NCBI GenBank assembly: GCA_947502925.1 | Contig: CANNBS010000007.1 | Coordinates: 1 to 64,000, forward strand | DNA: 64,000 nt | Origin: an uncultured Marinicella sp. | Lineage (GTDB): Bacteria > Pseudomonadota > Gammaproteobacteria > Xanthomonadales > Marinicellaceae | Direction of reading: 5' to 3' | Part shown: piece by piece, positions 53,930 through 62,265 of the stretch | Numbering within the stretch: the first letter of the stretch is position 1 | Layout of the letters: every line of letters starts with the position of its first letter | Position numbers and translations under genes: made by a program | The notes under the pieces: generated by a model | What the model saw: the letters and a program-made list of their open reading frames with translations, nothing else | Databases searched by the model: none | What the model was told of the DNA's origin: nothing

Positions 53930-55751
53930 TAACGGTCAGGGAAACGCCCAGAAATAGTAGGGTCATGAAAAAACCGACTTTAATGAAATCCTTAACGGCG
54001 TAACCACCGGGCCCCATGATCAGTGCAGAGACTTGATGGGTGGGAAGGATAAAGGCGTTGGAGGTAGAAATGGCCACAATCAGGGCATACATGGCGGGGT
54101 TGCCGCCGGTTTCCAGTGCCATGTTAATGGCCAACGGCACCAATAAAACAGTGGCGCCGACATTGGACATCACCAGCGAGAAAATTGTGGCTAATAAAGC
54201 TAAAGTAAGCTGGTAGGCAATTTGTGGCACATCGCCGAGGGCGACGATGGTGTTTTGGGCAATCCAGACCGCAGTACCGGTTTGTTCCATGGCAAAGCCC
54301 AGAGGAATCAGGCAGGCCAGCATAAACACCGTTTTCCAACTAACGGCGCGATAGGCTTCATCCATATTAAGGACACCGAAAATAATCATGCCCACGGCGC
54401 CGGTGAGCAGTGCCAGTGACAGTTGCATATTGGTAAAAATAACCAGCGATAAGCTGAGTGCAAAGAACAGGATGGCAAAGGGAATTTTTTGTGGTCGTTG
54501 TTGTTCACTGGGGGCATCACTGACCAAAGTGAGGTTCCGGGAGCGGCTTAATCCCATCTGGTCATTCCAGCGGCCATGAATAATAAACGTATCACCCAGT
54601 TGGAGCTCTAAATCGTACATGGCTTCACCGGTGTAGAGTTTATTGTTGCGTGAGACGGCCAGTATGGTGATGGCGTATTCTTTACGGAAGTGGTACTCAG
54701 AGAGTTTGGTGCCAAGATAGCGCGATCCGGGAATAATCACTGCTTCGGAAACGCCCGAAATAGACGGGTTAAAACTGGTTTTAAAATGCCTTAACTTGGG
54801 CAGAACAGTGAGGTTAAATTCTTCGGCAAAACGCTTAATTTCATCCGGGCTACCCATCACACCCAGGGTGGCGCCATTCCAGATAAACCGATCACGGGGC
54901 GGTGCCAGGCTTGACTCGCCATCACTGAATAAAGCCACCACCGGCGGGATATGCGGGTCAAATTCCAACTCTTTAATCATCTTGCCCACCAGTGGACTGT
55001 CCTTGTTAACAATCATCTCGGTGATGTTTTTATCAATATTGTAATTTTCCCGAAAATAAGCATCCGAGCGGTGATTATTCACATGTTTAACGGCTTTTTC
55101 CTTAGGCAGTAAGAAGCGACCCAGGACTAAAAAGTAAATAATTCCGGAAAGTAGCAAGGCCAGGCCAATCGGTGTCACTGAAAATAAACCAAAGGTATCC
55201 ATGGTATCGGTACCCGAGGGCAACGACTGGTTCGAGGTTTCAATCAGATCATTCAGTAAAATCAGGGGCGATGAACCGACCATGGTGACGGTACCGCCTA
55301 AAATGGCACAAAAGCCCATCGGCATCAGTAATTTAGAAATCGGAATTTTGGCTGAACTGGCAATTTTACTCATCACCGGTAAAAACAAGGCCGTGGCACC
55401 AACATTTTGCATAAAACCTGAAATGACACCGACCGTGGATGACACCACCGGCATCACGGTTTTTTCAGTTTTGCCACCGATTTTTAAAATAAACTGAGCC
55501 ACCGCCCCCATAACACCGGTGCGATCTAAACCGGCGCCGAGAATCATCACCGCGATAATTGAAATCACCGCATTCGAGGCAAAGCCCGAAAATAACTGGC
55601 TTTCCGGAACCAGACCGGTTAAACCCAGCATGACCAAAATTAACACCGCTGCCACATCAATCCGAATCACTTCGGTGACAAACATGAGAACGGTGTAGGC
55701 CAGAATCGCCAGAATCATCACCATTTCATTGGTCAGCGGAATAATTTCCAT
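53913..55751 (-). CDS. SLC13/DASS-family transporter with RCK_C (TrkA-C) domains
   Basis: A 612-residue membrane transporter with about 10-12 helices. The first half has FMQNVGATALFLPVMSKIA, which matches the DASS S-N-T-like repeat, and the second half has MSNVGATVLLVPLAINMAL. Between them (about 210-395) lie two RCK_C regulatory domains, with INKDSPLVGK-type MIVNKDSPLVGKMIKEL as one entry. Family members carry sulfate, dicarboxylates or phosphate with sodium. Substrate not evident. It shares one nucleotide with the trmB stop, indicating coupling. Confidence 0.88.
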   Translation of the reverse strand: MEIIPLTNEMVMILAILAYTVLMFVTEVIRIDVAAVLILVMLGLTGLVPESQLFSGFASNAVISIIAVMILGAGLDRTGVMGAVAQFILKIGGKTEKTVMPVVSSTVGVISGFMQNVGATALFLPVMSKIASSAKIPISKLLMPMGFCAILGGTVTMVGSSPLILLNDLIETSNQSLPSGTDTMDTFGLFSVTPIGLALLLSGIIYFLVLGRFLLPKEKAVKHVNNHRSDAYFRENYNIDKNITEMIVNKDSPLVGKMIKELEFDPHIPPVVALFSDGESSLAPPRDRFIWNGATLGVMGSPDEIKRFAEEFNLTVLPKLRHFKTSFNPSISGVSEAVIIPGSRYLGTKLSEYHFRKEYAITILAVSRNNKLYTGEAMYDLELQLGDTFIIHGRWNDQMGLSRSRNLTLVSDAPSEQQRPQKIPFAILFFALSLSLVIFTNMQLSLALLTGAVGMIIFGVLNMDEAYRAVSWKTVFMLACLIPLGFAMEQTGTAVWIAQNTIVALGDVPQIAYQLTLALLATIFSLVMSNVGATVLLVPLAINMALETGGNPAMYALIVAISTSNAFILPTHQVSALIMGPGGYAVKDFIKVGFFMTLLFLGVSLTVINQLF

Positions 55752-56437
55752 CAGTTTTTGGTCCAGATTAAATCAAAAGAGGCGTGGTTTAATCGCTGTC
55801 CACGGCGTTCAAATTTTGTAATTGGCCGCCACTCGGGTCGGGGCGCGTAACGTGATTGATTCTGGGTGTTGCTGAGCCATTCGCTGTTTTGTTCAAGTAA
55901 TAAAGCCACCTCTTCAGCATACGGTTGCCAGTCGGTGGCAAAATGCAATCGACCGCCTGTTTTCAGCTTGGGTCGGATTAAATCGAGAAAGGGCTGTTGC
56001 ACCAGACGGCGTTTATGGTGGCGCTTTTTGTGCCAGGGATCTGGAAAATAGATATGCACCGCGTCTAAGGACTCATCCGCTATAAATTCACGAATAATAT
56101 CCACCGCATCGTTACGAATTATCCGGATATTTCCCAAATCATGTTCATCTGCTGCCATCAGTAATCGGCCGACACCGGGTAAATGGACTTCAATGCCCAA
56201 TAAATTGACATCTGGATACTGCTGTGCGGCATGGACCATGGATTCGCCGTTACCAAAACCAATGTCCAGCCAAGTGGGGTTGTTATTGCCAAATATTTCA
56301 GCAAAATCGAGTGGTCCATCGGGTTCAAGGGCATAGTGCGGCATGAGTTTATCCACTGCCTGCTGCTGACCACTGGTCATTTTGCCTTTTCTTAATACAA
56401 AACTGCGAATATGCTCGCGGCTTGATAAAAATTTCAT
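55751..56437 (-). CDS. trmB: tRNA (guanine-N7)-methyltransferase
   Basis: Methylates G46 of tRNA from S-adenosylmethionine. It has 228 residues. The SAM-binding motif is DIGFGNGESMVHAAQ, followed by GIEVHLPGVGRLL. The family's catalytic-site block is IYFPDPWHKKRHHKRRLVQQ. TDW and a C-terminal TKFERRG element are also conserved. E. coli TrmB has 239 residues. The start follows a 213-nt gap (56438-56650) in which I see nothing definite. Confidence 0.96.
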   Translation of the reverse strand: MKFLSSREHIRSFVLRKGKMTSGQQQAVDKLMPHYALEPDGPLDFAEIFGNNNPTWLDIGFGNGESMVHAAQQYPDVNLLGIEVHLPGVGRLLMAADEHDLGNIRIIRNDAVDIIREFIADESLDAVHIYFPDPWHKKRHHKRRLVQQPFLDLIRPKLKTGGRLHFATDWQPYAEEVALLLEQNSEWLSNTQNQSRYAPRPEWRPITKFERRGQRLNHASFDLIWTKN

Positions 56438-56650
56438 ACCCGGTAAAAATGTGTGCTGAAAACGCTATTCTACTTAATTTTCCCGTGAAATGACCACCGA
56501 TTGAAAAAAATTAACTGAATTAAGGGCTTAGCGACAAATTCAGTCTGGCATCAGTTCAAAAGCATACTTGTCCCGGATTGACAGCCTTTTGATAAATTTT
56601 ACCTGTCTCTGGTCGATGACCTGGTTGATGTCATGCCTATTGACTGATAA

Positions 56651-57259
56651 CTATCCACACTCAATGCCGGTGTGGGGGATGCGTTTAAATCGTTCATTAT
56701 GTAAAGTATTTATATGGCAATCATAATCACTGATGCGACCTGTTTTCGTGTCGAATAAGTGGCAATGCGGATAAGGGTTTTTGTCGTAGAAAATAGTGTC
56801 GTTGGCGCTGATTTTCTGAATTAATTGTTGGTTTTGAAGCTGATGTAACAAACTTTTGAGGTGGCTGGGACTTTCGATGACATGACTGTGTTTCTGATAA
56901 CTGATCAAATCCTGCTCTCCGGGATGATAATTGGCCATGCGGATAAACAGCAATAAGTCATGTAAAGCCAGGTCATTAATGTGACTTGTTTTTAAATCTT
57001 TATAAACCCGATAATGGTGCATGCAGTGTTGCTGTACCATTGCGGCTTGAATCAGGATGTGTTGTACTTCTGTTTTATCAAGATGATCTGTCTGGGCTAT
57101 GTTCAGTTTTAAACCGGATTTAATGCGTTGAAAAATTTCACCGGCGAGCGCCCCAAACCAGCTTCTAAAATGATTGTTTTGGTTGTGTTTACATAATGAC
57201 AGTACGTCATTAAGTTGGTATTGGTTAGCCGGATTTAGTTGTATGGACCAGGTTGTCAT
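56651..57259 (-). CDS. Fur-family-like regulator with an extra N-terminal domain
   Basis: A 202-residue protein from ATG 57259. About residues 98-181 resemble a Fur-type regulator: a winged-helix region (SHLKSLLHQLQNQQLIQK) and a wing and metal segment TIFYDKNPYPHCHLFDTKTG. The latter matches the F-x-x-N-x-x-H-x-H-x-x-(x) region of Fur/Irr proteins. The CxxC zinc sites of Fur are missing. Residues 1-97 are helical and unlike the Fur N terminus; I do not recognise them. A strong Fur box lies just upstream, suggesting iron-dependent or self control. The Fur assignment is by eye. Confidence 0.6.
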   Translation of the reverse strand: MTTWSIQLNPANQYQLNDVLSLCKHNQNNHFRSWFGALAGEIFQRIKSGLKLNIAQTDHLDKTEVQHILIQAAMVQQHCMHHYRVYKDLKTSHINDLALHDLLLFIRMANYHPGEQDLISYQKHSHVIESPSHLKSLLHQLQNQQLIQKISANDTIFYDKNPYPHCHLFDTKTGRISDYDCHINTLHNERFKRIPHTGIECG

Positions 57260-57294
57260 GGTATGTGCCTTAATGAACGCGAATGTTCTTAAAG

Positions 57295-57313
57295 TATAAT
57301 GATAATCATTATC
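57295..57313. promoter_or_regulatory. Near-perfect Fur box
   Basis: TATAATGATAATCATTATC matches the classical 19-bp Fur consensus GATAATGATAATCATTATC at 18 of 19 positions, differing only in the first base. It lies 36 nt before the start of the Fur-like regulator on the minus strand and 102 nt before hutU on the plus strand. It therefore probably controls the regulator and could in principle affect hut. Confidence 0.85.
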
Positions 57314-57414
57314 ATTACAACCTTTTTTAACTTTTTTTTGAGCGGCCGGTTCAGTGGCTAAAACTGGACTGAATTGATACAATTTAGGCTTTTATATCTC
57401 GACGCGAATTAACC

Positions 57415-59073
57415 ATGGCTGACACCCCCGATATCCGCGCGCCGCGCGGCACAGAACTCAATGCCCAATCCTGGCTCACAGAAGCCCCTTTGCGGATGCT
57501 GATGAACAACCTTGATCCTGAGGTGGCGGAGCGGCCTGAAGACCTGGTGGTCTATGGCGGCATCGGTAAAGCGGCCCGCAACTGGGATTGTTATCATGCC
57601 ATTGTCGAGGCCCTGAAAAATTTAAAGACAACCGAAACCTTGCTGGTTCAATCGGGTAAACCGGTGGGTGTCTTTACCACCCATGAAGACGCACCGCGGG
57701 TGCTGATCGCCAATTCAAATCTGGTGCCGCATTGGGCCAACTGGGGCCATTTTAATGAACTCGATAAAAAGGGCCTGATGATGTACGGTCAAATGACCGC
57801 CGGTTCCTGGATTTATATCGGCTCACAAGGGATTGTTCAGGGCACCTATGAAACCTTTGTGGAAATGGGCCGGCAGCATTATGGCGGTGATTTATATGGT
57901 CGCTGGATTTTAACTGCCGGTCTCGGTGGCATGGGTGGTGCTCAACCTTTGGCCGCGACCATGGCAGGCGCCTCAATGCTGGCCATTGAGTGCCAGGAAT
58001 CCCGGATTGAAAAACGCCTCGAAACCGGCTATCTGGACCAACGGGCCGATTCACTGGATGAAGCGATGGCGATGATTAACCAGTCGGTGGCCGATAAACA
58101 TCCCATTTCGGTGGGGTTGCTGGGTAATGCCGCTGAAATTCTGCCACAGATGGTTCATCAGGGTATTCGTCCTGATGCCGTCACCGACCAGACCTCGGCT
58201 CATGATCCCACCAATGGCTATTTACCCAAAGGCTGGACGGTGGAAGAGTGGTTTGAAAAGCGCCAAAGTGACCCGCAAGGCACTGCCCAAGCCGCCCGAG
58301 AGTCCATGAAAATTCATGTGGAAGCGATGCTGTCCTTTAAGCAACAGGGCATTCCCACCTTTGATTATGGTAATAATATTCGTCAGGAAGCGTTTAATGT
58401 CGGCTGTGACAATGCCTTTGATTTTCCGGGCTTTGTACCGGCTTATATCAGACCCTTATTCTGCCGAGGTATCGGGCCATTTCGCTGGGTAGCCTTGTCA
58501 GGTGACCCCCAAGACATTTATAAAACCGACGCCAAGGTTAAAGAACTGATTCCCGATGACCCGCATTTACATCGTTGGCTCGATATGGCCCAATCACGTA
58601 TTCAGTTTCAGGGCTTACCGTCACGGATTTGCTGGGTCGGCCTTGGGCAGCGGCATAAACTCGGTCTGGCCTTTAATGAGATGGTGAAATCCGGTGAATT
58701 ATCGGCACCTGTTGTGATTGGTCGCGATCATCTGGATTCCGGTTCTGTGGCCAGTCCGAATCGCGAAACCGAAGGCATGGTGGATGGTTCCGATGCGGTA
58801 TCAGACTGGCCATTATTAAACGCCTTATTAAATACCGCTTCCGGTGCTACTTGGGTGTCTTTACATCATGGTGGTGGTGTCGGCATGGGTTATTCACAGC
58901 ATTCTGGCATCGTGATTTGTTGCGATGGCACGGATACGGCGGCTAAACGCATTGAGCGCGTGTTATGGAATGATCCGGCCACGGGTGTCATGCGCCATGC
59001 CGATGCCGGTTATGATATTGCCAAAAAATGTGCCTATGAAAATAACTTAAACTTACCTATGCTGGATAAATAA
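57415..59073 (+). CDS. hutU: Urocanate hydratase
   Basis: Second step of histidine catabolism: urocanate to imidazolonepropionate, using tightly bound NAD. The 552 residues match the family (556 in Pseudomonas). Characteristic blocks are [19 protein letters not shown] and [65 protein letters not shown] (with the conserved Cys), and [19 protein letters not shown] are also clear. It starts the hutUHG operon; its stop overlaps the hutH ATG by one nucleotide. Confidence 0.98.
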   Translation: MADTPDIRAPRGTELNAQSWLTEAPLRMLMNNLDPEVAERPEDLVVYGGIGKAARNWDCYHAIVEALKNLKTTETLLVQSGKPVGVFTTHEDAPRVLIANSNLVPHWANWGHFNELDKKGLMMYGQMTAGSWIYIGSQGIVQGTYETFVEMGRQHYGGDLYGRWILTAGLGGMGGAQPLAATMAGASMLAIECQESRIEKRLETGYLDQRADSLDEAMAMINQSVADKHPISVGLLGNAAEILPQMVHQGIRPDAVTDQTSAHDPTNGYLPKGWTVEEWFEKRQSDPQGTAQAARESMKIHVEAMLSFKQQGIPTFDYGNNIRQEAFNVGCDNAFDFPGFVPAYIRPLFCRGIGPFRWVALSGDPQDIYKTDAKVKELIPDDPHLHRWLDMAQSRIQFQGLPSRICWVGLGQRHKLGLAFNEMVKSGELSAPVVIGRDHLDSGSVASPNRETEGMVDGSDAVSDWPLLNALLNTASGATWVSLHHGGGVGMGYSQHSGIVICCDGTDTAAKRIERVLWNDPATGVMRHADAGYDIAKKCAYENNLNLPMLDK

Positions 59074-60599
59074 TGACTTATACCCTCACACAACAAGGCT
59101 TTGAGCTGGCGGATTTACGCCGGATTTGGCAGCAGCCGGTCACTCTTCAGGTGGATGATCACCTGATGCAAGGTGTGATTCAGTCACGGCAAACCGTGGA
59201 ACAGGTGGCGGCCGGAGATGACACGGTTTACGGCGTGAATACCGGATTTGGTTTACTGGCACACGTTAAAATCGATAAAAGTGAACTCGATACCTTGCAA
59301 CGAAATCTGGTGATTTCCCATGCCACCGGTGTTGGTGATCCGATTGATTCCGACACAACGCGCTTAATTATGGCTTTAAAAGCCATGAGTTTAGCACAGG
59401 GTGTTTCGGGGATTCATGCCAACACCCTCAAGCTGTTACTGGCGATGATTAATCATGAAATTTATCCGCTGATTCCGGAAAAAGGTTCGGTCGGTGCCTC
59501 CGGTGATTTAGCGCCACTGGCACATTTAAGCAGTGCCATGATTGGCCTCGGTCAGGTCAGTTATCAGGGCGAAGTTAAGCCAGTGATGGAGGTCTTCGAT
59601 GCACTTGATTTAACACCGATTAAATTGGGGCCGAAAGAAGGCCTGGCTTTACTTAATGGCACCCAAGTGTCCACCGGGCTGGCTTTAAAAGGCCTGTTTC
59701 AGGCAGAAAATGTCTTTCATGGAGCGATTCTGGCCGGCGCTTTATCAGTGGATGCCGCCAAAGGCTCTTTGGTGCCCTTTGATGAGCGTATTCACCGGGC
59801 ACGACGGCAAAAAGGGCAGATAACTGTGGCCCGCGCCATTCGTGACTTGTTGAAAAACAGTGAAATTGTGGTCTCACACGAGGACTGTGACCGGGTGCAG
59901 GATCCATACAGTTTACGCTGTCAGCCGCAGGTTATGGGCGCGGTATTGGATACTTTTGATTTTGTTGCAGAGAAATTACTGATTGAAGCCAATGCCGCCA
60001 CCGATAACCCGCTGGTTTTTGCCGAGCAGGGCGAGGTTTTATCCGGTGGTAATTTTCATGCAGAGCCGGTGGGTCTGGCGGCTGATTACCTCAGCATAGC
60101 GGTCACTGATATGGCCAATATTTCTGAACGGCGTCTGGCGATGCTGATTGATCCGGCGTTAAGTCGTTTACCGGCGTTTCTGGTGCCCGATTCCGGGGTG
60201 AATTCGGGGTTTATGATTGCCCATGTGACTGCGGCGTCACTGGCCTCTGAGAATAAAACCCATGCTCATCCGGCCACGGTGGACACCATTCCGACTTCGG
60301 CCAATCAGGAAGACCATGTGTCGATGGCGACTTTTGCCGCACGGAAACTCGGCGATATCGCCGTTAACAGTGCCACCATTGTCGGCATTGAAATGATGGC
60401 GGCCTGTCAGAGTATTGATTTTCACAGTGATTTAAAAACCTCTGATGCTTTATACCGGGTTTATCAGCGAGTGCGCCGGGACGTGCCGTTTTTGGATAAA
60501 GACCGCTTACTGGCGCCGGATATTGAAGTTATGCAGAGGCTTGTTCTGGGGGGTGAATTAAATCATTATCTGGAGGCCCTGTGTCCGTCTTTACGCTAA
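59073..60599 (+). CDS. hutH: Histidine ammonia-lyase
   Basis: First step of histidine catabolism: histidine to urocanate and ammonia. It has 508 residues (509 in Pseudomonas). The MIO electrophile forms from Ala142-Ser143-Gly144 in GSVGASGDLAPLAHL. YGVNTGFG, LLNGTQ, QDPYSLRCQPQVMGA and ENKTHAHPATVDTIPTSANQEDHVSM are conserved active-site blocks. It overlaps hutU by one nucleotide and hutG by 19 nt, so all three are translationally coupled. Confidence 0.98.
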   Translation: MTYTLTQQGFELADLRRIWQQPVTLQVDDHLMQGVIQSRQTVEQVAAGDDTVYGVNTGFGLLAHVKIDKSELDTLQRNLVISHATGVGDPIDSDTTRLIMALKAMSLAQGVSGIHANTLKLLLAMINHEIYPLIPEKGSVGASGDLAPLAHLSSAMIGLGQVSYQGEVKPVMEVFDALDLTPIKLGPKEGLALLNGTQVSTGLALKGLFQAENVFHGAILAGALSVDAAKGSLVPFDERIHRARRQKGQITVARAIRDLLKNSEIVVSHEDCDRVQDPYSLRCQPQVMGAVLDTFDFVAEKLLIEANAATDNPLVFAEQGEVLSGGNFHAEPVGLAADYLSIAVTDMANISERRLAMLIDPALSRLPAFLVPDSGVNSGFMIAHVTAASLASENKTHAHPATVDTIPTSANQEDHVSMATFAARKLGDIAVNSATIVGIEMMAACQSIDFHSDLKTSDALYRVYQRVRRDVPFLDKDRLLAPDIEVMQRLVLGGELNHYLEALCPSLR

Positions 60600-61357
60600 G
60601 CGAAATCGGCGAACCATCGCCTCTGGTGATTAGTGTGCCTCATGATGGTGCCACAATGGCACCGGGTATGATCGAACGCCTGCATCCCTATGCCGCTGAC
60701 TGCCCGGATCGTGACCACTTAATTGCTGACGTTTTTGATTTTGACGATGTGCCGCACGCCCGGATTAAAGCAGAATACAGCCGCTACGTGGTGGATTTAA
60801 ACCGTCCGGCCGGTGGTGATGCCCTGTATCCGGGTCAATCGGAAACCGGCGTCTGCCCAATCACCGGCTTTGATAACCGGCCCTTGTACCGAGCGGGTCA
60901 GGAACCTGATACAGAAGAGACTAAACAGCGCATCGAACAGTACTGGCAGCCATATCACGATGAACTGGCACGCCTGATTGAACAAGCCAAAGACCGATTT
61001 GGCTTTTGCCTATTGATTGATGCCCACAGTATCGATGATGTGGTGCCACGATTTTTTGAAGGTGCTTTACCGAACATTAATGTCGGCACCTTTGGCGGGC
61101 AAAGCTGTGATACCCAATACCAAAACATCATCACCGATGCCTTATCGCGTCAAGACCATTATTCCTGGGTGATAAACGATCGTTTCAAAGGCGGTTACAT
61201 CACCCGACATTACGGTCAACCGAAAAACAATGTCCACGCCATTCAGTTAGAGCACGGTAAATCGATTTATGCCCGGGATTTTAAAAATTTATCACATGAC
61301 GTTGTCGTTTTAAGTCGGTTTTGGCAGCTTTTGTTTAAAAGTATATTTGAATTTTAA
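60581..61357 (+). CDS. hutG: N-formylglutamate amidohydrolase
   Basis: Last step of the five-step hut route: N-formylglutamate to glutamate and formate. It has 258 residues. The start is a GTG at 60581 inside the end of hutH. SVPHDGA, AEYSRYVVDLNRPAGG, LLIDAHSID (metal site) and GGYITRHYG are family blocks. Its presence predicts the HutF-type pathway (via formiminoglutamate deiminase), so hutI and hutF must lie elsewhere. The stop is 2 nt from the end of the convergent gene. Confidence 0.93.
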   Translation: MSVFTLSEIGEPSPLVISVPHDGATMAPGMIERLHPYAADCPDRDHLIADVFDFDDVPHARIKAEYSRYVVDLNRPAGGDALYPGQSETGVCPITGFDNRPLYRAGQEPDTEETKQRIEQYWQPYHDELARLIEQAKDRFGFCLLIDAHSIDDVVPRFFEGALPNINVGTFGGQSCDTQYQNIITDALSRQDHYSWVINDRFKGGYITRHYGQPKNNVHAIQLEHGKSIYARDFKNLSHDVVVLSRFWQLLFKSIFEF

Positions 61358-61359
61358 GT

Positions 61360-61989
61360 TTAATACTCACCTATACTTCCAGATTCAACTTTACAACTGG
61401 TACCGCAACCAGTACAAGAAATGACGCCACAGCATTTTAATTTGTTGCCAGAGCCGTCTTGACAATCCGAACTACAACAATTGCTGGATTTAGTGTGGTT
61501 ATCACAAGATGTTATTTTATTGAGGGAAGAATCCGATATGGTAGCTTCATCGTCCACAAAGTAAGCTGTAATGATTAAATCAACACTTTTAACGTCAGAG
61601 TAAATAGATATAGTACCCTCAGAACCTGGCTTATTTAGTATAGAAGTGTTTGATTTAGAGACCCATTCGTCGTTATTGAATGTGTAATATTCAGTTTCGA
61701 CTGAAATAAGCTCTTTACCTTTTGAATATGATTTAGAAGTTACAATCTCAATTTTAGTGATTGGTTTTTTAGTTTTAGTATCAAGGAAGGTAATACTTCC
61801 TTTCTTGTTATCAAGCAGTGTGGCAGAAACATCATTTCTAACAATCCCATTTTCAAGAACCTGAATATCAACATCTGTTAAATCTTCATACTTTTGATAC
61901 ATTGAGCCTTGATCTGGTTGATGTGAATAAGAGCAATAAGATGAAATTAATAATATTCCTGAAAGAATAATTTTTGTATAAGTTTTCAT
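61360..61989 (-). CDS. Cysteine-rich exported protein, unknown family
   Basis: A 209-residue protein with a signal peptide (cleavage probably near residue 22, SYS-HQ). A long middle of Lys/Thr/Ser-rich beta-type sequence follows. The last 48 residues hold nine cysteines (162, 171, 172, 176, 186, 187, 192, 195, 199). They include paired CC motifs and CTGCGTSC, suggesting disulfides or metal binding. No family is recognised. Codon use is clearly AT-richer than in the hut genes, which suggests recent acquisition. It ends 2 nt from hutG. The 276 nt upstream (61990-62265) is AT-rich with no gene. Confidence 0.65.
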   Translation of the reverse strand: MKTYTKIILSGILLISSYCSYSHQPDQGSMYQKYEDLTDVDIQVLENGIVRNDVSATLLDNKKGSITFLDTKTKKPITKIEIVTSKSYSKGKELISVETEYYTFNNDEWVSKSNTSILNKPGSEGTISIYSDVKSVDLIITAYFVDDEATISDSSLNKITSCDNHTKSSNCCSSDCQDGSGNKLKCCGVISCTGCGTSCKVESGSIGEY

Positions 61990-62206
61990 ATGTTTTTTTA
62001 AGTTAAAGATTTATCATATTAAATCAATTTTTTAAATGGTTCAATCGTGAATTTTTTTAAGTGAGTAAAGTGATTTAAAAAGTTTTATTTGAAAGTAAAG
62101 CAGATTATCTCATTGAAAGATACCAAAGAATGAATTTGTTTGCTTTAATGCCTAAATTAAAGATTCTTTGAATATTCTAAATATAACTACCAGAGGTCGT
62201 CAATCT

Positions 62207-62215
62207 TGTTATAAT
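62207..62215 (+). promoter_or_regulatory. Extended -10 promoter for the monomeric IDH gene
   Basis: TGTTATAAT (TG-N-TATAAT) at 62207-62215 is a perfect -10 box with the extended TG element, which can dispense with a strong -35. It lies 50 nt before the ATG at 62266. No other promoter is as good in the AT-rich gap. Confidence 0.5.
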
Positions 62216-62265
62216 TTCCGAATTGTTAATTACTATTTAGTTTAAATAAATATAATGGATTTGAT

